A stretch of DNA of 64,000 bases, from positions 2,516,001 through 2,580,000 of the forward strand of contig VICG01000004.1 in the NCBI GenBank assembly GCA_008692225.1, given 5' to 3'. This stretch comes from Monilinia fructicola (Eukaryota; Ascomycota; Leotiomycetes; Helotiales; Sclerotiniaceae). The notes beneath the pieces were generated by a model. That model did no database searches, was not told the DNA's origin, and was given only the letters and a program-made list of their open reading frames with translations. Of this stretch, positions 35,397 to 48,146 are shown piece by piece. The translations under genes were made by a program, and so were the position numbers. Every line of letters starts with the position of its first letter. Positions within the stretch are counted from its first letter, which is position 1.

Positions 35397-37327
35397 CTAC
35401 AAGTGGAGGTCATGCCAACCTCCAACCCACTCCAAATCACCGAGATCCGACTGCTTGTCCTTTCGCTTCTCCTGATGATGGTGATCTCGGCCCTTGGCCC
35501 GCCCCCATGGACATTCTCTGCCCTTATCTTTGATAACAATATTTGATTTAGCATCCCAAGAACCAGCTCCAAGCCCAGTGAAGCCTAATCCAACGTTTCG
35601 ACGTGGAATGCTTTGAGTCTTCCATGCTTCGATGGATCGTTCAGAATCCGAAGCTCCTGCGTATGCCCTTCTACGATCTCCGAGAGCAGACCACTTGTCG
35701 AAAGCAGTCCTCTTTGAAGGTGGCGAATAACGAGTTGAGTGTTGTTGAGTAGGTGTATCATGGAAGAAGAAACCATCAGCAATTAAATCCTCGTCGACGT
35801 CATGAGCTGCTGTACGGCCAGCTGCTACTCTTGGAATGTTGACAAATGAAGAGGTGTGAGGTTCCAATGGGGATCTGCGGGTCTTATCCTCGTCATTCTT
35901 GCTCTCGTGGCTCCAAGTTCGGGAGTTGGCCATTTGGCGTGCTTTAAGTTGAGTGCCGAGCTCTTCTTCCTCTTCCATCTCTTCGTCCCAAAGGTCACCC
36001 CAACTCTTAGATACCATATCATTCTTCTTGCCAAAGACTGATGCCATAGATGGCAATGGGATTGGCTTTGCCATTACGATTGGTAAAGATCCAGAGATGG
36101 GAGTAAGGCTGGCCTTTGGAGGACCAGATTTCATCGGGCGGCGGATGGCGAGAGATTGCATTGATGTTCCAAGGGAGGAGTCAAGGATTGATTCCATCGA
36201 AGGAGTTTGTTCACCAAACGAAAACCAGTCCTTGTTGCTTGCTTCGGAGCCAGGGAAAAGGTCCTCTGAGTCATAATCTTCATCTGGAATGGCAGAGAGT
36301 TGACGGAATTGCTGAGGTGGACTAGCATGCAAGGCCTTGGCCCATGGGAATGATGCATTTCCATCCAGTTGAGGACTTTGGATAGAAGGTGTGCGCAATG
36401 GCTCACGGTTGGAGCTGGGAATACCACGACGATCAGCAGAGCTGAAGTCGTCGGCAAACTCATCGAATGTTGTGAAGCTTAGTACGCGTTCAATAGCTTC
36501 ACGAGCGGCGGCAAGTGACCGCTTTCGGGGGTCAAGACTCATGCATTGAGCAATCACTTCATATGTATCTTGTGACATTGTTGGGAAGACATCAAAGAGT
36601 GATTGCTTGTCTCGACTAAAGTCGAGGAAGAGTGGGTCCGACTCTGTAGGCTTGGTGAAAGGGTTGCGAGAGAACAAGATGTTCAAGAGACAGATGCCAA
36701 TGGCCCACACATCGGCTTGTTCGGGGGAGTATCCTGCACCAGCTGAATCATATTGTTCTGGAGACATGTATCGATCGCTTCCGACGGTAGTCTCGTATGA
36801 CCACTTCTCCGAAGTTGCAAGGCCAAAGTCACCAAGCTTCATCTCTCCAGATTGAGTGAGGAAGATGTTTTCAGGCTTAATGTCACGATGATACATGCCC
36901 TTGCTGTGAATGTATGCAACAGCATCGATAAGCTGTAGCATAAATTGACGAACGTGCTCTGTTTCGAGTGGGGCCCAGTGCCAGTTCGAATAGCTTCGTA
37001 AAGATCGCCCCTGGAGCAAAACTCTAGAACAATATACACATGAGCTTCGGTCTCGAAGGAGTGGATGAGATTGACAATATTTGGGTGGGCCCCAAGCCGA
37101 GCGTGGCAGGACAGCTCTTCTGAGTGCTCATCAATGGCAAATGAGGAATCGGCATCAGTCATCGTGGCGGATTTCTTGGTCAAGCACTTAATAGCAACAG
37201 TTTCGTTGGTAATTAGGTCTTTGGCCATGAAAACCATTCCGAATGAGCCATGGTTGAGGGGGGATATCGTTTCAAAACGTCCATCAAGGACGACACCGTC
37301 GTAAAACTTCTCTCTTAAACACTCCAT
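35397..37327 (-). CDS. Serine/threonine protein kinase, Ran1/Ksp1-like
   Basis: Kinase domain in the first 300 residues, disordered regulatory tail after it. The start at 37327 gives MECLREKFYDGVVLDGRFET; the glycine loop reads NHGSFGMVF, the ATP lysine VAIK, the catalytic loop YHRDIKPEN, the DFG motif LGDFGLA, and the activation segment ends MSPEQYDSAG. GYSPEQADVWAIGICLLNIL is the following conserved helix. This arrangement matches fungal Ran1/Ksp1-type kinases, which act in nutrient, filamentous-growth or meiotic control. The frame is open upstream to 37564, but those codons are Phe/Leu/Ser-rich leader, so the downstream Met is preferred. One missing base in GGGCCCC near 36970 separates the N-lobe from the rest. 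With it restored the protein is about 643 residues and intron-free. The tail has an acidic patch (DEEMEEEEELG). Confidence 0.88.
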
Positions 37328-39400
37328 TGTTGTAATGCAAGGTTGTAGTAGTGAAGTTTGGTGAGGAAAGAAAAAGAAAAAAGTATGAAGGTCGAATGGG
37401 AGTGAAGTGTGCAGATTAAATAAATAAAACTTAAAAACAAAAGTGCAGCTTTGAATACTGTTACAACCGAAATGTTTTTGGGCCCTGAGGTAAAGAATCG
37501 AGAGATACAATGTGGAATTCGTAAAAGCTTTTGTCTTCTCTAAACAAAGATGATGGTAGCACAAGGAGAGCTATGCTCTTGATGATGGTCGAAAATCGGA
37601 ATGAAGAAAGGAGGTTGTAGTTCGATCTGAGGGGTGCAAGGCGATAAAAGGTATGTATGGGCAATAAAAACAAACTCGCAACGCTATATAAATGTATTCC
37701 AACCGCCGAAACAAAAAGAAAAAAAAGAATAACTGTTGAATAACTCCGGATCGTAGAAGTAGGTTGTTCAGAGGCTCATAGAGGGTATTTCGAATACGCT
37801 TTGACAAAAGAAATTTGTTGAATTTGTTCGTTAAATAGGACAAAGAAGGGACTTGAGGTCCGGTAAAAAAATGAAAAGAGTAGAAAATCGTTATGTTGAC
37901 ATAGGAGTCAGACGTTGAAAGAACGAGTGCCTTGAGGTTTAAGAGATTCCTCGAGTAGTAGTAGTAGGTGTAGTGGTAGTAGTAGAAAGGTGTGAAGATG
38001 TGTGATGTCGATTTGGGAGGTCGAATCGAGAGAGCACTACACAATTGAACCTAATCAATTATGCAATATCGAGATTGAGTGACGCGAGATATGGTAGAGC
38101 AGGTGTGATCATTGACTTGCACAAATCTTGGGAGAGTGAATGATCTGCGAGTAGAAAGACTTCGACGGGCGTATGTATCACAGATCGAGGATGATCAAAT
38201 TGGCTATCGTGATAAACGCTCCAATGTTGAGCTGGAACTCATATGTTGGGATTGGATGTGTTGATAGAACAAGGGAGTAGAAGATGTGACTCTTCTTCTG
38301 CCAATGTTCGAAATTGTAGGTCGACGAGACTAGGAGATCGTTACGAAGCAATCAAGGAGAGGATGATGGATCAAGAGGTGGAAGAATGTAGGTGACCTTT
38401 GAAGATCTGCGAAGCCTTGTGGATGTTCAGGAATGTGGGCTGTTGCTGTGACAGCAATCAGTGTGACGCAGAACAAGGCAAGTGATGGTGCTTGTAGCGT
38501 TTTCAAAGGAATGGGCGATGGAGAGGGAGAGAAGGTAGCGAGTCGGGTGGGTGGGTGAGTGGGTAGGTGTAGAGTGTAGAGTGTGGTGAGGTCGTTATGA
38601 ATTGGAAGGGGAGGAAGGGAATCTCGGTCGGGATGGATTGTTGTGATGGTATGAAGTCGGAAATATTGAAGAAAGAGGAGAAGAGGTAAAAAGAGAGGAA
38701 GGGAGGGGGAGGAGGGAAGTTAACTGCGAACGACGATGATTGTAGCCAGTATGATCGTACGCATATGTGGAGTTTAAAGAGAGAAGGGTTGAGGTGGTTG
38801 AGTCGGCAGGTAGAAAGGCGAAGAAGAGTGAGTAGGATGAGTCAAATGGACCGGCTAAGCGAATGAGAGCGAATGGAGAATGAAGTGAATGGATGGCCCT
38901 TTTGGGGGTGTAGGGATATCGAGATGAGGTGTCTAATAAGTGTCTTTTTATTATCGACCGGGGTGTTCCAGGTCAGCCAGAAATCAAAGAACCTTGTTGA
39001 ACTTTGTTGGAAAATCAAATCAAGCTAGTAAGACTGGGCTCGAAGCAGCAGCGTGTAAATAGTGATTTTGATTTGGATGGTGGTTGATAGGTGATAGATA
39101 GGCGGGTGATGTGCAGGTGATGAACGATATCTTCAAGTGGGTAGGTAGTAAATAGTAGGCTGGAAATAGCAGGTTGGTCGGTCGCAGGTACTACATGTAC
39201 GGAGTAGGTGGATTTGGATACCTCTCTCGGTAAAAAAGGTAAAAAGACCAAAGAAGCCTTTTGGATTTGATATTCAAGACTTTAACGCTATTAAGATATA
39301 AATAAATCGGCTGGAATAAGAGGTGGAATAAAATAGAATAAACAAAACAAAATAAATATATAGATATAGATATATAAATAAGAGGCTTTAAGGTTTGAGG
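37328..39400 (-). promoter_or_regulatory. Long pyrimidine-rich leader/promoter region of the kinase gene
   Basis: On the kinase's coding (minus) strand this stretch is rich in C and T and holds many short upstream ATGs, as expected for the long leaders often seen on fungal signalling kinases. No conserved protein can be read. A TACGGAGTA motif occurs at 39198-39206. The transcript start is not determinable from sequence alone. Confidence 0.4.
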
Positions 39401-40464
39401 TGTTGAAGTGAAGTGTTAAAGTGGTGAGTTTTTGAAGATCAATTGGTTGATGGATTGGAGAGGTTTGGTAGATAGCAGGTAAGTGAAGTACGTAGGTAGC
39501 TAGTAGATGGATAGATAGACAGATAGGTGGATTGAGAAGGTTTATTTGGTTGATACTTGTAAAATCGATAAATAATAAGTAGATAGACAGATAGACAGAT
39601 AGACAGCTAGACAGCTAGACAGCTAGATACCTAGGTAGGTAGGATCTTGTATGTATTGATCAAGGTAATTGGTTGATATACCAAGTGAATTCGTAGATGG
39701 CAAGTAGGGCATAAACAGTAGAGAGACCTCGAGACCGGCAGATAGTATTATTAAATCAATTCGTAGCTCTTTATCCTTTCGTAGTCCTTTTCGCAGCTGA
39801 GAGAAGTACCCAAGGTAATTAATTAATTATTCATTCACTCATTCATTCGTTCGTTCGTTCGTTCTGGGTAAAATATGATAGACAATGTGTTTGCATCAAC
39901 TCAAATACACAGGAGTGGGTATCTCTCTCTGTATTCTCCGCACGTACTGCAAGAGAGTTGCTGTTGTCCTTCCTGTAAGAATCCGCGTCAAATGTTTATA
40001 GGTGTGCAGATCCTCTTCGTTGATAGGAGTACGAATGGTCTGAACTGTACGGGATGGTGTATCAAGTACTAGGTAGTAGTAGTCTTGCGATAGTTACCCG
40101 TGTCGTAGAGTCAAAAGGGATGGGCCACGATAGTAGGATGAGCTAAATAAATTCCAGTTCCAGTAAGTTGATGAATGGATGGCTTTTCCGGAAGCCTTTT
40201 AGGTAGAGGGGCTAGCTAGTATGAAGGAATCGAGGGTCCTAGGGTAGGTTGACGTTGTTTTTTTTCTTCTCCTCCTTCTCCTCCTCGTTCTTAAAGAGTA
40301 GTAATCGCTTCTTCTTGAAAGTTCTAGATGTTCTTCTATTGATTCTAGTACATTCAAGAAGAAAACGCCCGAGTGATCAAATCTTCAAGTGTTAGGTACA
40401 GTGTGATTATGCGACGTTAGAGGGAGGAAAATAAGTGAGGAAAAGGATGAAGAAAAGGAAAAGG

Positions 40465-40562
40465 AAATGGAGATGGAGATGGAGATGGAGATGGAGATGG
40501 AGATGGAGATGGAGATGAAGATGAAGATGAAGATGAAGATGAAGATGGAGATGGAGATGGAA
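40465..40562 (+). repeat. GGAGAT / GAAGAT hexanucleotide array
   Basis: About sixteen tandem hexamers, first GGAGAT, then GAAGAT, then GGAGAT again. The alternating His-Leu peptide read on the other strand is a by-product. Confidence 0.9.
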
Positions 40563-43500
40563 ATGGAAACAGAAAAGAAGAAAAAGGAAGAAGAGGTAGA
40601 TTATCGAATGATTTGATGATATGATAATAATCAAGCGTCTAATACATTCATGGTTTATTAAAGGCAAAATCCAATCATCTGTTTCCTAACATGTATCAAC
40701 AAAGAAAAGATGCAAAGGAAGGGAAAGGCAAGCGGCCTGTTCCCCTCCTCTTCCTATGCCTTGTGAGTCTTGTGTGCCTCGGATACCCTGGATGCCTTAT
40801 GTGCCTTATATGCCTGATATGCCTGATATGCCTTATATGCCTCATACCTAGTATGTCTTACACATCACCCCAGATTTTAATTGGACATACTGTCCTGTGT
40901 TGTACGGAGTATGCATGCCATGAAGCATTTCCAAGATATCCAGTCTTGTTATGATCCAGTCATCTGTGAGCATTCGTCCACATTCTTTGCTTAAGAGGGA
41001 TGGATACTTTGTTACCGTACTTGAGTGACTATCTAGTGTTTTTAAGATTATTAATAAAATCCATAAGCGTCTAACCATCTTGGGTATAAATAATATTTGC
41101 CGAGCTGGTCGAAGGATATTTATTATTCAAAGGGCAGCCAAATATATAACATTCCTTAATTCCTTACAAGAGGTGTATGTGATAAGAGCAGCGATGAATG
41201 TCCAGGTCATTGAGGTACTAATGTTAGGCCATCGACTACTATAAACGTAAATACGGATCCCAAAAGGTATCATATCAATCCAATCAATTCGAGAAGATTC
41301 GAGACAGTCCATTCATAGTACGTTGCTGCTTTTGGATCAATTCTCCCATTACATCCGACTCCAGGGTTCCAAGTTCTGTCGAGAGAAAACAAGAAGCGAC
41401 GTAATAACAGATGATTGGTTGCTAATATTAATAATGACCTGGTGCTACAGTGTACAGACAGAGTACCGTATCAAAGAGCCATCCGTGCCTGCTCCGCACT
41501 CCGTACTCTGTACATATTTAGTATTATTTACAGCATTGAACTCTCATCCTAGTATGATCTTACCTTTGATCATTTCTCATTTATGCAAGCCCCTAAGGAA
41601 TGCATGCATGCATTGCATTACCGTCGTCTTCCAACTTCCAAGTGCGCACCCCACCCCACCCACACCATCTGGAGGAGAATGCTCACTCAGACCAATCATG
41701 GGAAAGTATTTCGATGAAAGAGAACTTGGAGAAGGACTTTACCGCCTTTTTTCTTTTTACTGTGCCCTTTCCTTTTGCTTTGGCGCTCAATCCCTAGTAA
41801 ACTCTCCTCTCTGTCTCCAGCTCCTGTACGGTGCTGTACAGGAAGTAGCGAGCTATCTTTCCAACCCCTCAACCTGGGGAAAAATACCATACCATGCCAT
41901 GCCATGCCACACCCTACAGTACCTACCCTGGCCTACCATGTCAATGATACTGTACCATCCATCTATTATCCATACCAGACCGTTAACTTTGGTGGTTGGT
42001 GCTTGGTGGTTGGTGGTCGGTGGTTGGTGGTTGGACTTTGTTAGATAATATCAACGAACTCTACTAGTCTCTGCCCCCCCTAATAACCCCCCCTAGAGAA
42101 CGGCGAATTAAACGAACATGGCGAATTATGGTCGATGCTTTGGGCTTCTTTCAATTTGCTCTTCTCGGTCTTTGTACGTTCTCCTGACCATTCCGTATGT
42201 ACTAGGAAGTTCTAGGTGAATATGTATCAGAAGGGCTGTGTCGACAATAGTCGAAACTAAATTTAAACCCTTTACTGTATGGCTTTTTTGATATCTGGCT
42301 GGACTCAAGGGAGAAGTCCGAATGACATCAACTCTAACCATCCGTTGAGGATTATCTAATTCTCGAAGGGATAATGATCCATATGGATATCCAAATATTG
42401 ACCAGGATATAGTAGTTCAGAGTAGATATGATATATATATATATATACCTAGGTATGTGTGTACATATTATATCATCAGTCATCAATCCATACACCCCTT
42501 CCCTTCGCTACGACGGGCGCTGTGATATACATAGGTACTCCCGTGACCCGTCCGTCACTCGTACAATCGTACTCTCTCTACGGAGTCTACGCGCATTCAA
42601 GACTTCGGTAGACAGGATTGTAATTAGCAACATAAAGCATAAGAACACATAATACAATAATAAATACCCAATACCCAACTCGCAATCCTCTCAATGACAC
42701 ATCGCAATCTTGATACGATGATAAAGCAGAAACACATGAAGCTCGAAGCTTCTCTGGACAGATCACCAATGGAAAAGCTGAGTCAGTAAGTGAATGAATG
42801 GATGAATGAATGGATGAATGAATGGATGAATGAATGAATCATAATAATAACATATGTTCTATTCTTTCTTTGCTTGAGCTCAGAGACCGTCTGGACTCGG
42901 ATGGATTACTATTACAGTACAGTATTTACAAAACTACCCAGCCTCAACTGATTAGTGACGGCATTTTCATTTCATAAAGCACATACACACTCACACACTC
43001 TCGCACACTCACACAACTCACACAACTCAACTCAACACACATTGCACGCATACATAGTGGGATACCGCGCTTCCGAAAGGCTCAAATTGGGTTTGACATA
43101 GGTAGGTACAGTAGCTTTCAATTCATGTCGTGTGACCATTGATTGATTTGAAAGGACAAAGAATTCTGTTGGGGTCACTTTTGCTTGCTCACTCGCTAAC
43201 TTGCCAACCAACTTACCATTAAGAAGAAGAATAATTAAGATGAAGGAAGGATATTGTTTATCATTAAGGAGGACCTAAGGGAGGCGAAAGAATCTTGGCC
43301 CAGCCTCTTTTTCCTCGATTTCCTCTTCTCTTCTCTTTCTTCTCTCTCCCGAGATCTCCCTCTCTCCCTCATTTCTTTCATCATTTATCCATTATCCATT
43401 ATTCATCATTCATCATTCATGAATCATCACCCATCATTCATCATTCGGAGGACCCATTGTAAATCATACTAAGTCGTCATTTGATATCATGTTACACGTA

Positions 43501-45435
43501 TACACTTTTTGGAACCACATCCAGTGACATCTTTTCATCATTGCATTGCACGCAAGGTTTCCAGATTCTTTACGCATTCCGTTCATTATTCTGAGATTCC
43601 TTGGACTGGTAGAAGTGAGAAACGTGTAGGACATTCCGACGTCGCTTTCAACCCTCATCACCTTCGACAAAGGAGGGGGGAAGGGGGAAGAGGGAAGAGG
43701 GAAGGGGGCTGAGAGGATTGAAAGAGACGAGAGAGAGGTAATTGACTTTTTTGGGCGTAATTGTGTGGAAAATCACCCCATTGCTCAGCAGAATGTAGCG
43801 AGTTAGCACAAGACGAACATTTGGTATCACGGATTGGCTTCTCTGGTTGTCTCTTATTTGTCTATTATGGTTACAATGGCATGTTCTCACATCAAATCAT
43901 ATCAAATCCAGAAAATGACCCCTCAATCTTCACGGAGGTCTCCGATGACACTTTTTTTACTCTGTACTTTACCCTTTTACCCTTTTACACTTTATTATTC
44001 CACGTTTTACACTTTACCTCACACCTCACTCTTCCCCTTCCCCTTCCCCTTCTTCCCCTTCCACTTCGCTTCCACTTCCCTTCCACTTCACTTCCCCGCC
44101 TTATATGAGACCAATTCAAGCTTCAAACCTGTTCAACGAAGACCCAGACCCATCATCATCATCACCACCACCACCATCATCCCAACCCAAAGCTTTATTC
44201 AATCCAGCATGACTCTCCAAGCAAATCAGCAGACTCAAGAATCCACTGATGCTCGCAGAAGATCCCTTTCTCCTTTCCACTTGGGACACTGATCTTGAAA
44301 CTCGCGCTTATGCTCATGTACTACTTGTCCTCCAGACATCAGACGTTTATGCATCAATTGATTGATACGCATACATACCTTTCCATATCTCGTCGCTTCA
44401 GCCTTCCCCAGTCGCCCTTGTCCGCGTCGTCTTCAATTATTCGCAGGAGAGCTTACCATGGCTCCATGAGTGCTAGGTTGTATATGTAGGCATGTCACGA
44501 ATATATTAAAATACACATCATGATTGTCGTCGTGGGGGGAGTGGATGGATGGGTGAGTTGATGAGTCGCACAGGCGATGGATTAGCTGGGATGCATTCTG
44601 CTCTGCCTCCTGTTGTTATCGTTGTTGCTCTTGTTGTTGACCATCCAATCGTCGATACGTGAAATCCAATTGTATGTCAATAAAGGCTATCTTTCATCTA
44701 CACATCCTTGAAATTAAGGGCGTCATGATAATTAATATATATTGGTATCCTTCATTGAAAGGCACATCTTGCTCAATTCAACCTACCTCCAGCGACCGCC
44801 TCTCATGATTGGTCCCTCCCGCTACGCCCTTCACATCTCTCTCTCCCCTTTCCAGACTTGCCGATTGGTACATTGAGCGCCCTGTGCTCCTCCTCTACTG
44901 CACGAAATGAATTACCGTTTGCTTTTGCTTCAAGAACCGTATGATCGACGACCCTTTTCCGCCGGTCGCTGTCTCTCCATACCAGCCTAGGCCTCATTAC
45001 AGTACTGTATTTGCGATTCATTAGCTTCATTAACTTCATTTGGGATGCCGCTAGCCATCATCCCATCAGGAGTTCAAAACGCCCTCAAACTCTCCTCAGA
45101 TATAGTATTGATCAACTGTAGACCGTATGCTCATCTCTTGATCTTCCTCCCGGGGTGCCGACGAACAGGATTCCCACAATTTAAATGTCGCATATCCATC
45201 CATGTTGATGCTTTCATCAATCTGGAATGACAGTCGACTGCTAGATCCTGACGGAGTTGATGGGATTATGGGATTATTGGATTATTGGATCATTGGATTT
45301 TTCATTTGGGATTGAAACATCCAATTTGTAGGAAATAACCATATGATTTGAAACGACTGAGCGGTAATTGGATTCCTAATTGAGTATGTATTGAGATGTA
45401 TGTATGGATCTGCTGTGGTAGGTAGGGAGGTAAAT

Positions 45436-45512
45436 GTATCGATATACATATATACATATATACATATATACATATATACATATATACATATATACATATA
45501 TACAAACATACA
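45436..45512 (+). repeat. (ATACATAT)n tandem repeat
   Basis: Roughly nine copies of an eight-base unit ATACATAT. The Tyr/Met/Ile-rich frames reading through it on the minus strand are not considered genes. Confidence 0.9.
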
Positions 45513-48146
45513 TACATACGTGTGACACATACAGACATTCATACATACTTGAATACCGTTAGTTGTCCTTAGTATGTACATACAAATGCATGAATCTGGT
45601 CCATAAAATCAACATATACTCCGTCCGTATGATGACGATGTATTACTACGTACAGTTCCTACCTACCTACCTACCTACCTACCTACTTGCCTATCTATCT
45701 ACCCATCTACCCATCTACCTAGGTATCATATCATATTATTCCAAAGAGCAGATCATTTCGTTATCTCTATTACCTCCACTACCTAACTAGGTACGTACGA
45801 ACTCAAAACTCGAAGCTCCAAACTCAATATCGAATCCTCACGAGTCACTACCGGGTGATGATAAAAGTAACTTGTCTCCATTTTCGACACATCATTAGCA
45901 TCAAACGGATTGATAACCGAGCCGTAAGTAGTAAATCTGGAGCCCTGAGATAAGAAAACCTCACTTCGTTCACCTCGCGTGCAGCCAACAAACCTCCCCT
46001 TATCGATATCCATCAAATCAAATCTTATCTCTTTCTCTCTTATCGCCTCCATAATAAATCATACAGTTCTCCAATTGTGTTGTCCCAGACTACCAGCCGC
46101 AGGAGGAAAGTTCACCAACTAACTTTTAAGGGAAAAGGGGGGCGGGGAGGGGGAAAGAAGGGGTTTCTACTGCATTCCCAGTTCGCACGCGATGTTTCGC
46201 AACCCTCTATCCCAATCACATCACATCACATCACATCGCATCACCGTCCGTTGGTTGCATCATACTCACATCACATCACATTACCCTTTCCACTTGGTAG
46301 TAGTCTATCCCAATTCAGGACAGTATCCCCCCATCTCCCCTCCCCCACAGATTGTGCTAATTGCGGCATATGAATATCGGATCGAGGTATACAGCTAGCT
46401 AACTAATGAGTAAGTAGACTCTGGTAGGGAATAATAGGGTATGGACCGGCATTTGATATTGGGTCAAGGGAAGTCAAGTCAAGATGATGATGATGTCGTA
46501 TTGGTATCTGTCATCACGATAACTTCAAATTCTTCGTATGAGGTAGGAAGCAGCGGTGAAAGACCAACTTGGTGAGGTAGTAATGTAAAGCTGATGGATG
46601 ATATTGTACTTCTGTCCCGGGGTATCCTCTTCAAATTAGGTGTCAAGGTTAGGGATACGAATAGGAGGAATATGAGAAGGGATATAATGAGCTGATGATG
46701 CTGATGCTGATGCTGATGCTGATGCTGATACTGATACTGATTCTGCACTCTGCTATAGAATCTTCCGAGAACAGCACATGCCGGTACAAGTATACCTATA
46801 CTTCGTAAAGGACACATACAGTTACCCGTCTCCATTCCCAGAGTTGTCGCCAACCGAAGCCATTAGCCAATCCATACTCGAGTATATACAGCAACTATCC
46901 CTATCATCGTCAAATGATCCTAACCTGTCTTATCTGCCTCTTCAAACCTTAAAGCTCGTCGTAGCTCTATCGGTAAATTGAGGATCCTAAATGGGTTTAG
47001 ATAACATCCTGTATTCTCACTCGTCCCATACACACCTGTACCTATGTACTGTAGTATATTCCGTGCATACATATGCATCACGGGAACTAATTAGGATGCA
47101 GTGTTGGTATGTACATGGCTCCAAAGTGAGAGCAAATGTACCTGGATAGGCACGACTTACCAGCCAGTCTTGAATAGAAGATGTATGCAACTTCGAATGA
47201 GGTTACTTTTGAGGTTACTTTTGAGGAAACCACGATTGGATGATCTGAAACTTGTTCTATTGTAAAAGTTGAATGTTGCTATGTTGATGATTGTGCGAAA
47301 CTAATCCAAGCAACGAATGGATGAGTAGTGAGTGTGTTTTATATGTTGCCGAAAGAATACCACGCGATTAGATTCTTTTTGCCTTTAGTTGGTACATAAA
47401 AATAGAGGGAAGTGCATCCAAAACTCAGCATTCAATTCAACTCGATTCGATTCAAGCAAAAAATGTGAATGTGATCAAAACCAAGCAGGTCGTCGCTGAT
47501 ACCTTGCCGTTGAAACGAAAAATATATTATTTGCCAACTGCATCTTCACCGCCATCATAATCTCAAGATTCTCTTGCCTCACTTCAATTCCTCTCCTCTG
47601 TATGCTCGCCGCCAAATCCGGAACATTGTCAACAAGAACACAGAACACGTCCCGCGTACCTACATGTACCAATCCATATCGTGGTGCCATCTCCGAACTT
47701 TCTTGTAGCGAAATCCCTGTTTGCCAACTGCACCAAGCCTTCCTTTTGAATATTTACTGAGGAGGCTGGCATCACTGCATGAACAGGCTGAATTCCTTCA
47801 TACGAATCACCACCCGAATTTTTGGCCTGAGGAAATCAAGCAGGAAGTTGATTTTGATCTTGACGAATTAACTTCTTGATATCGACTTGGACGCTTCCCT
47901 TCCTGCATCATACCGAACGTGGGATTTCCTGGGAGAGTGTTGGGTAGTGCTGGGTAGTCCAGGGTTGATCAATGCCAGCGTGCACCTACGCATTACCTAG
48001 ATCCTCATCATCCATTCAAGATTAGGAGAGAAAAAGTTGCAAAGTTCACCGCCATCTTCTTCGACCTCGGGGCTGAAAAATTCGTCGATACCGTATCAAG
48101 GACGGGAAAGGAGAAAAGGGTCTAGAAGGATTCCCGAGTTGACAAA

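Larger units (their letters stand above)
39401..48146. other. Very long gene-free, microsatellite-rich region
   Basis: I see no recognisable gene in these 8.7 kb on either strand. Open frames are short and their peptides are repeat-driven. Notable tracts are AGACAGAT/AGACAGCT (39575-39630), GTTC (39849-39863), GGAGAT/GAAGAT (40465-40562), TGCCTTATA-type (40780-40850), TGAATGAATGGA (42790-42838), ATACATAT (45436-45512), CTAC (45658-45690) and CTGATG (46695-46740). A 71-codon minus frame at 47475-47690 (MAPRYGLVHVGTRDVFCVLV) has a protein-like composition, but no family match or splice partner was found. Confidence 0.5.

Noticed and set aside
37328..37564. In-frame N-terminal extension of the kinase
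   Set aside because: The residues are Phe/Leu/Ser-rich leader translation, and the family's conserved N-terminus starts at the Met at 37327.
40407..40667. Alternating His-Leu frame resembling a repeat peptide
   Set aside because: It is a by-product of the GGAGAT hexamer array.
44210..44293. 27-codon ORF starting MTLQANQQTQESTD
   Set aside because: Too short, no splice structure and no conservation visible; many such ORFs are expected by chance.
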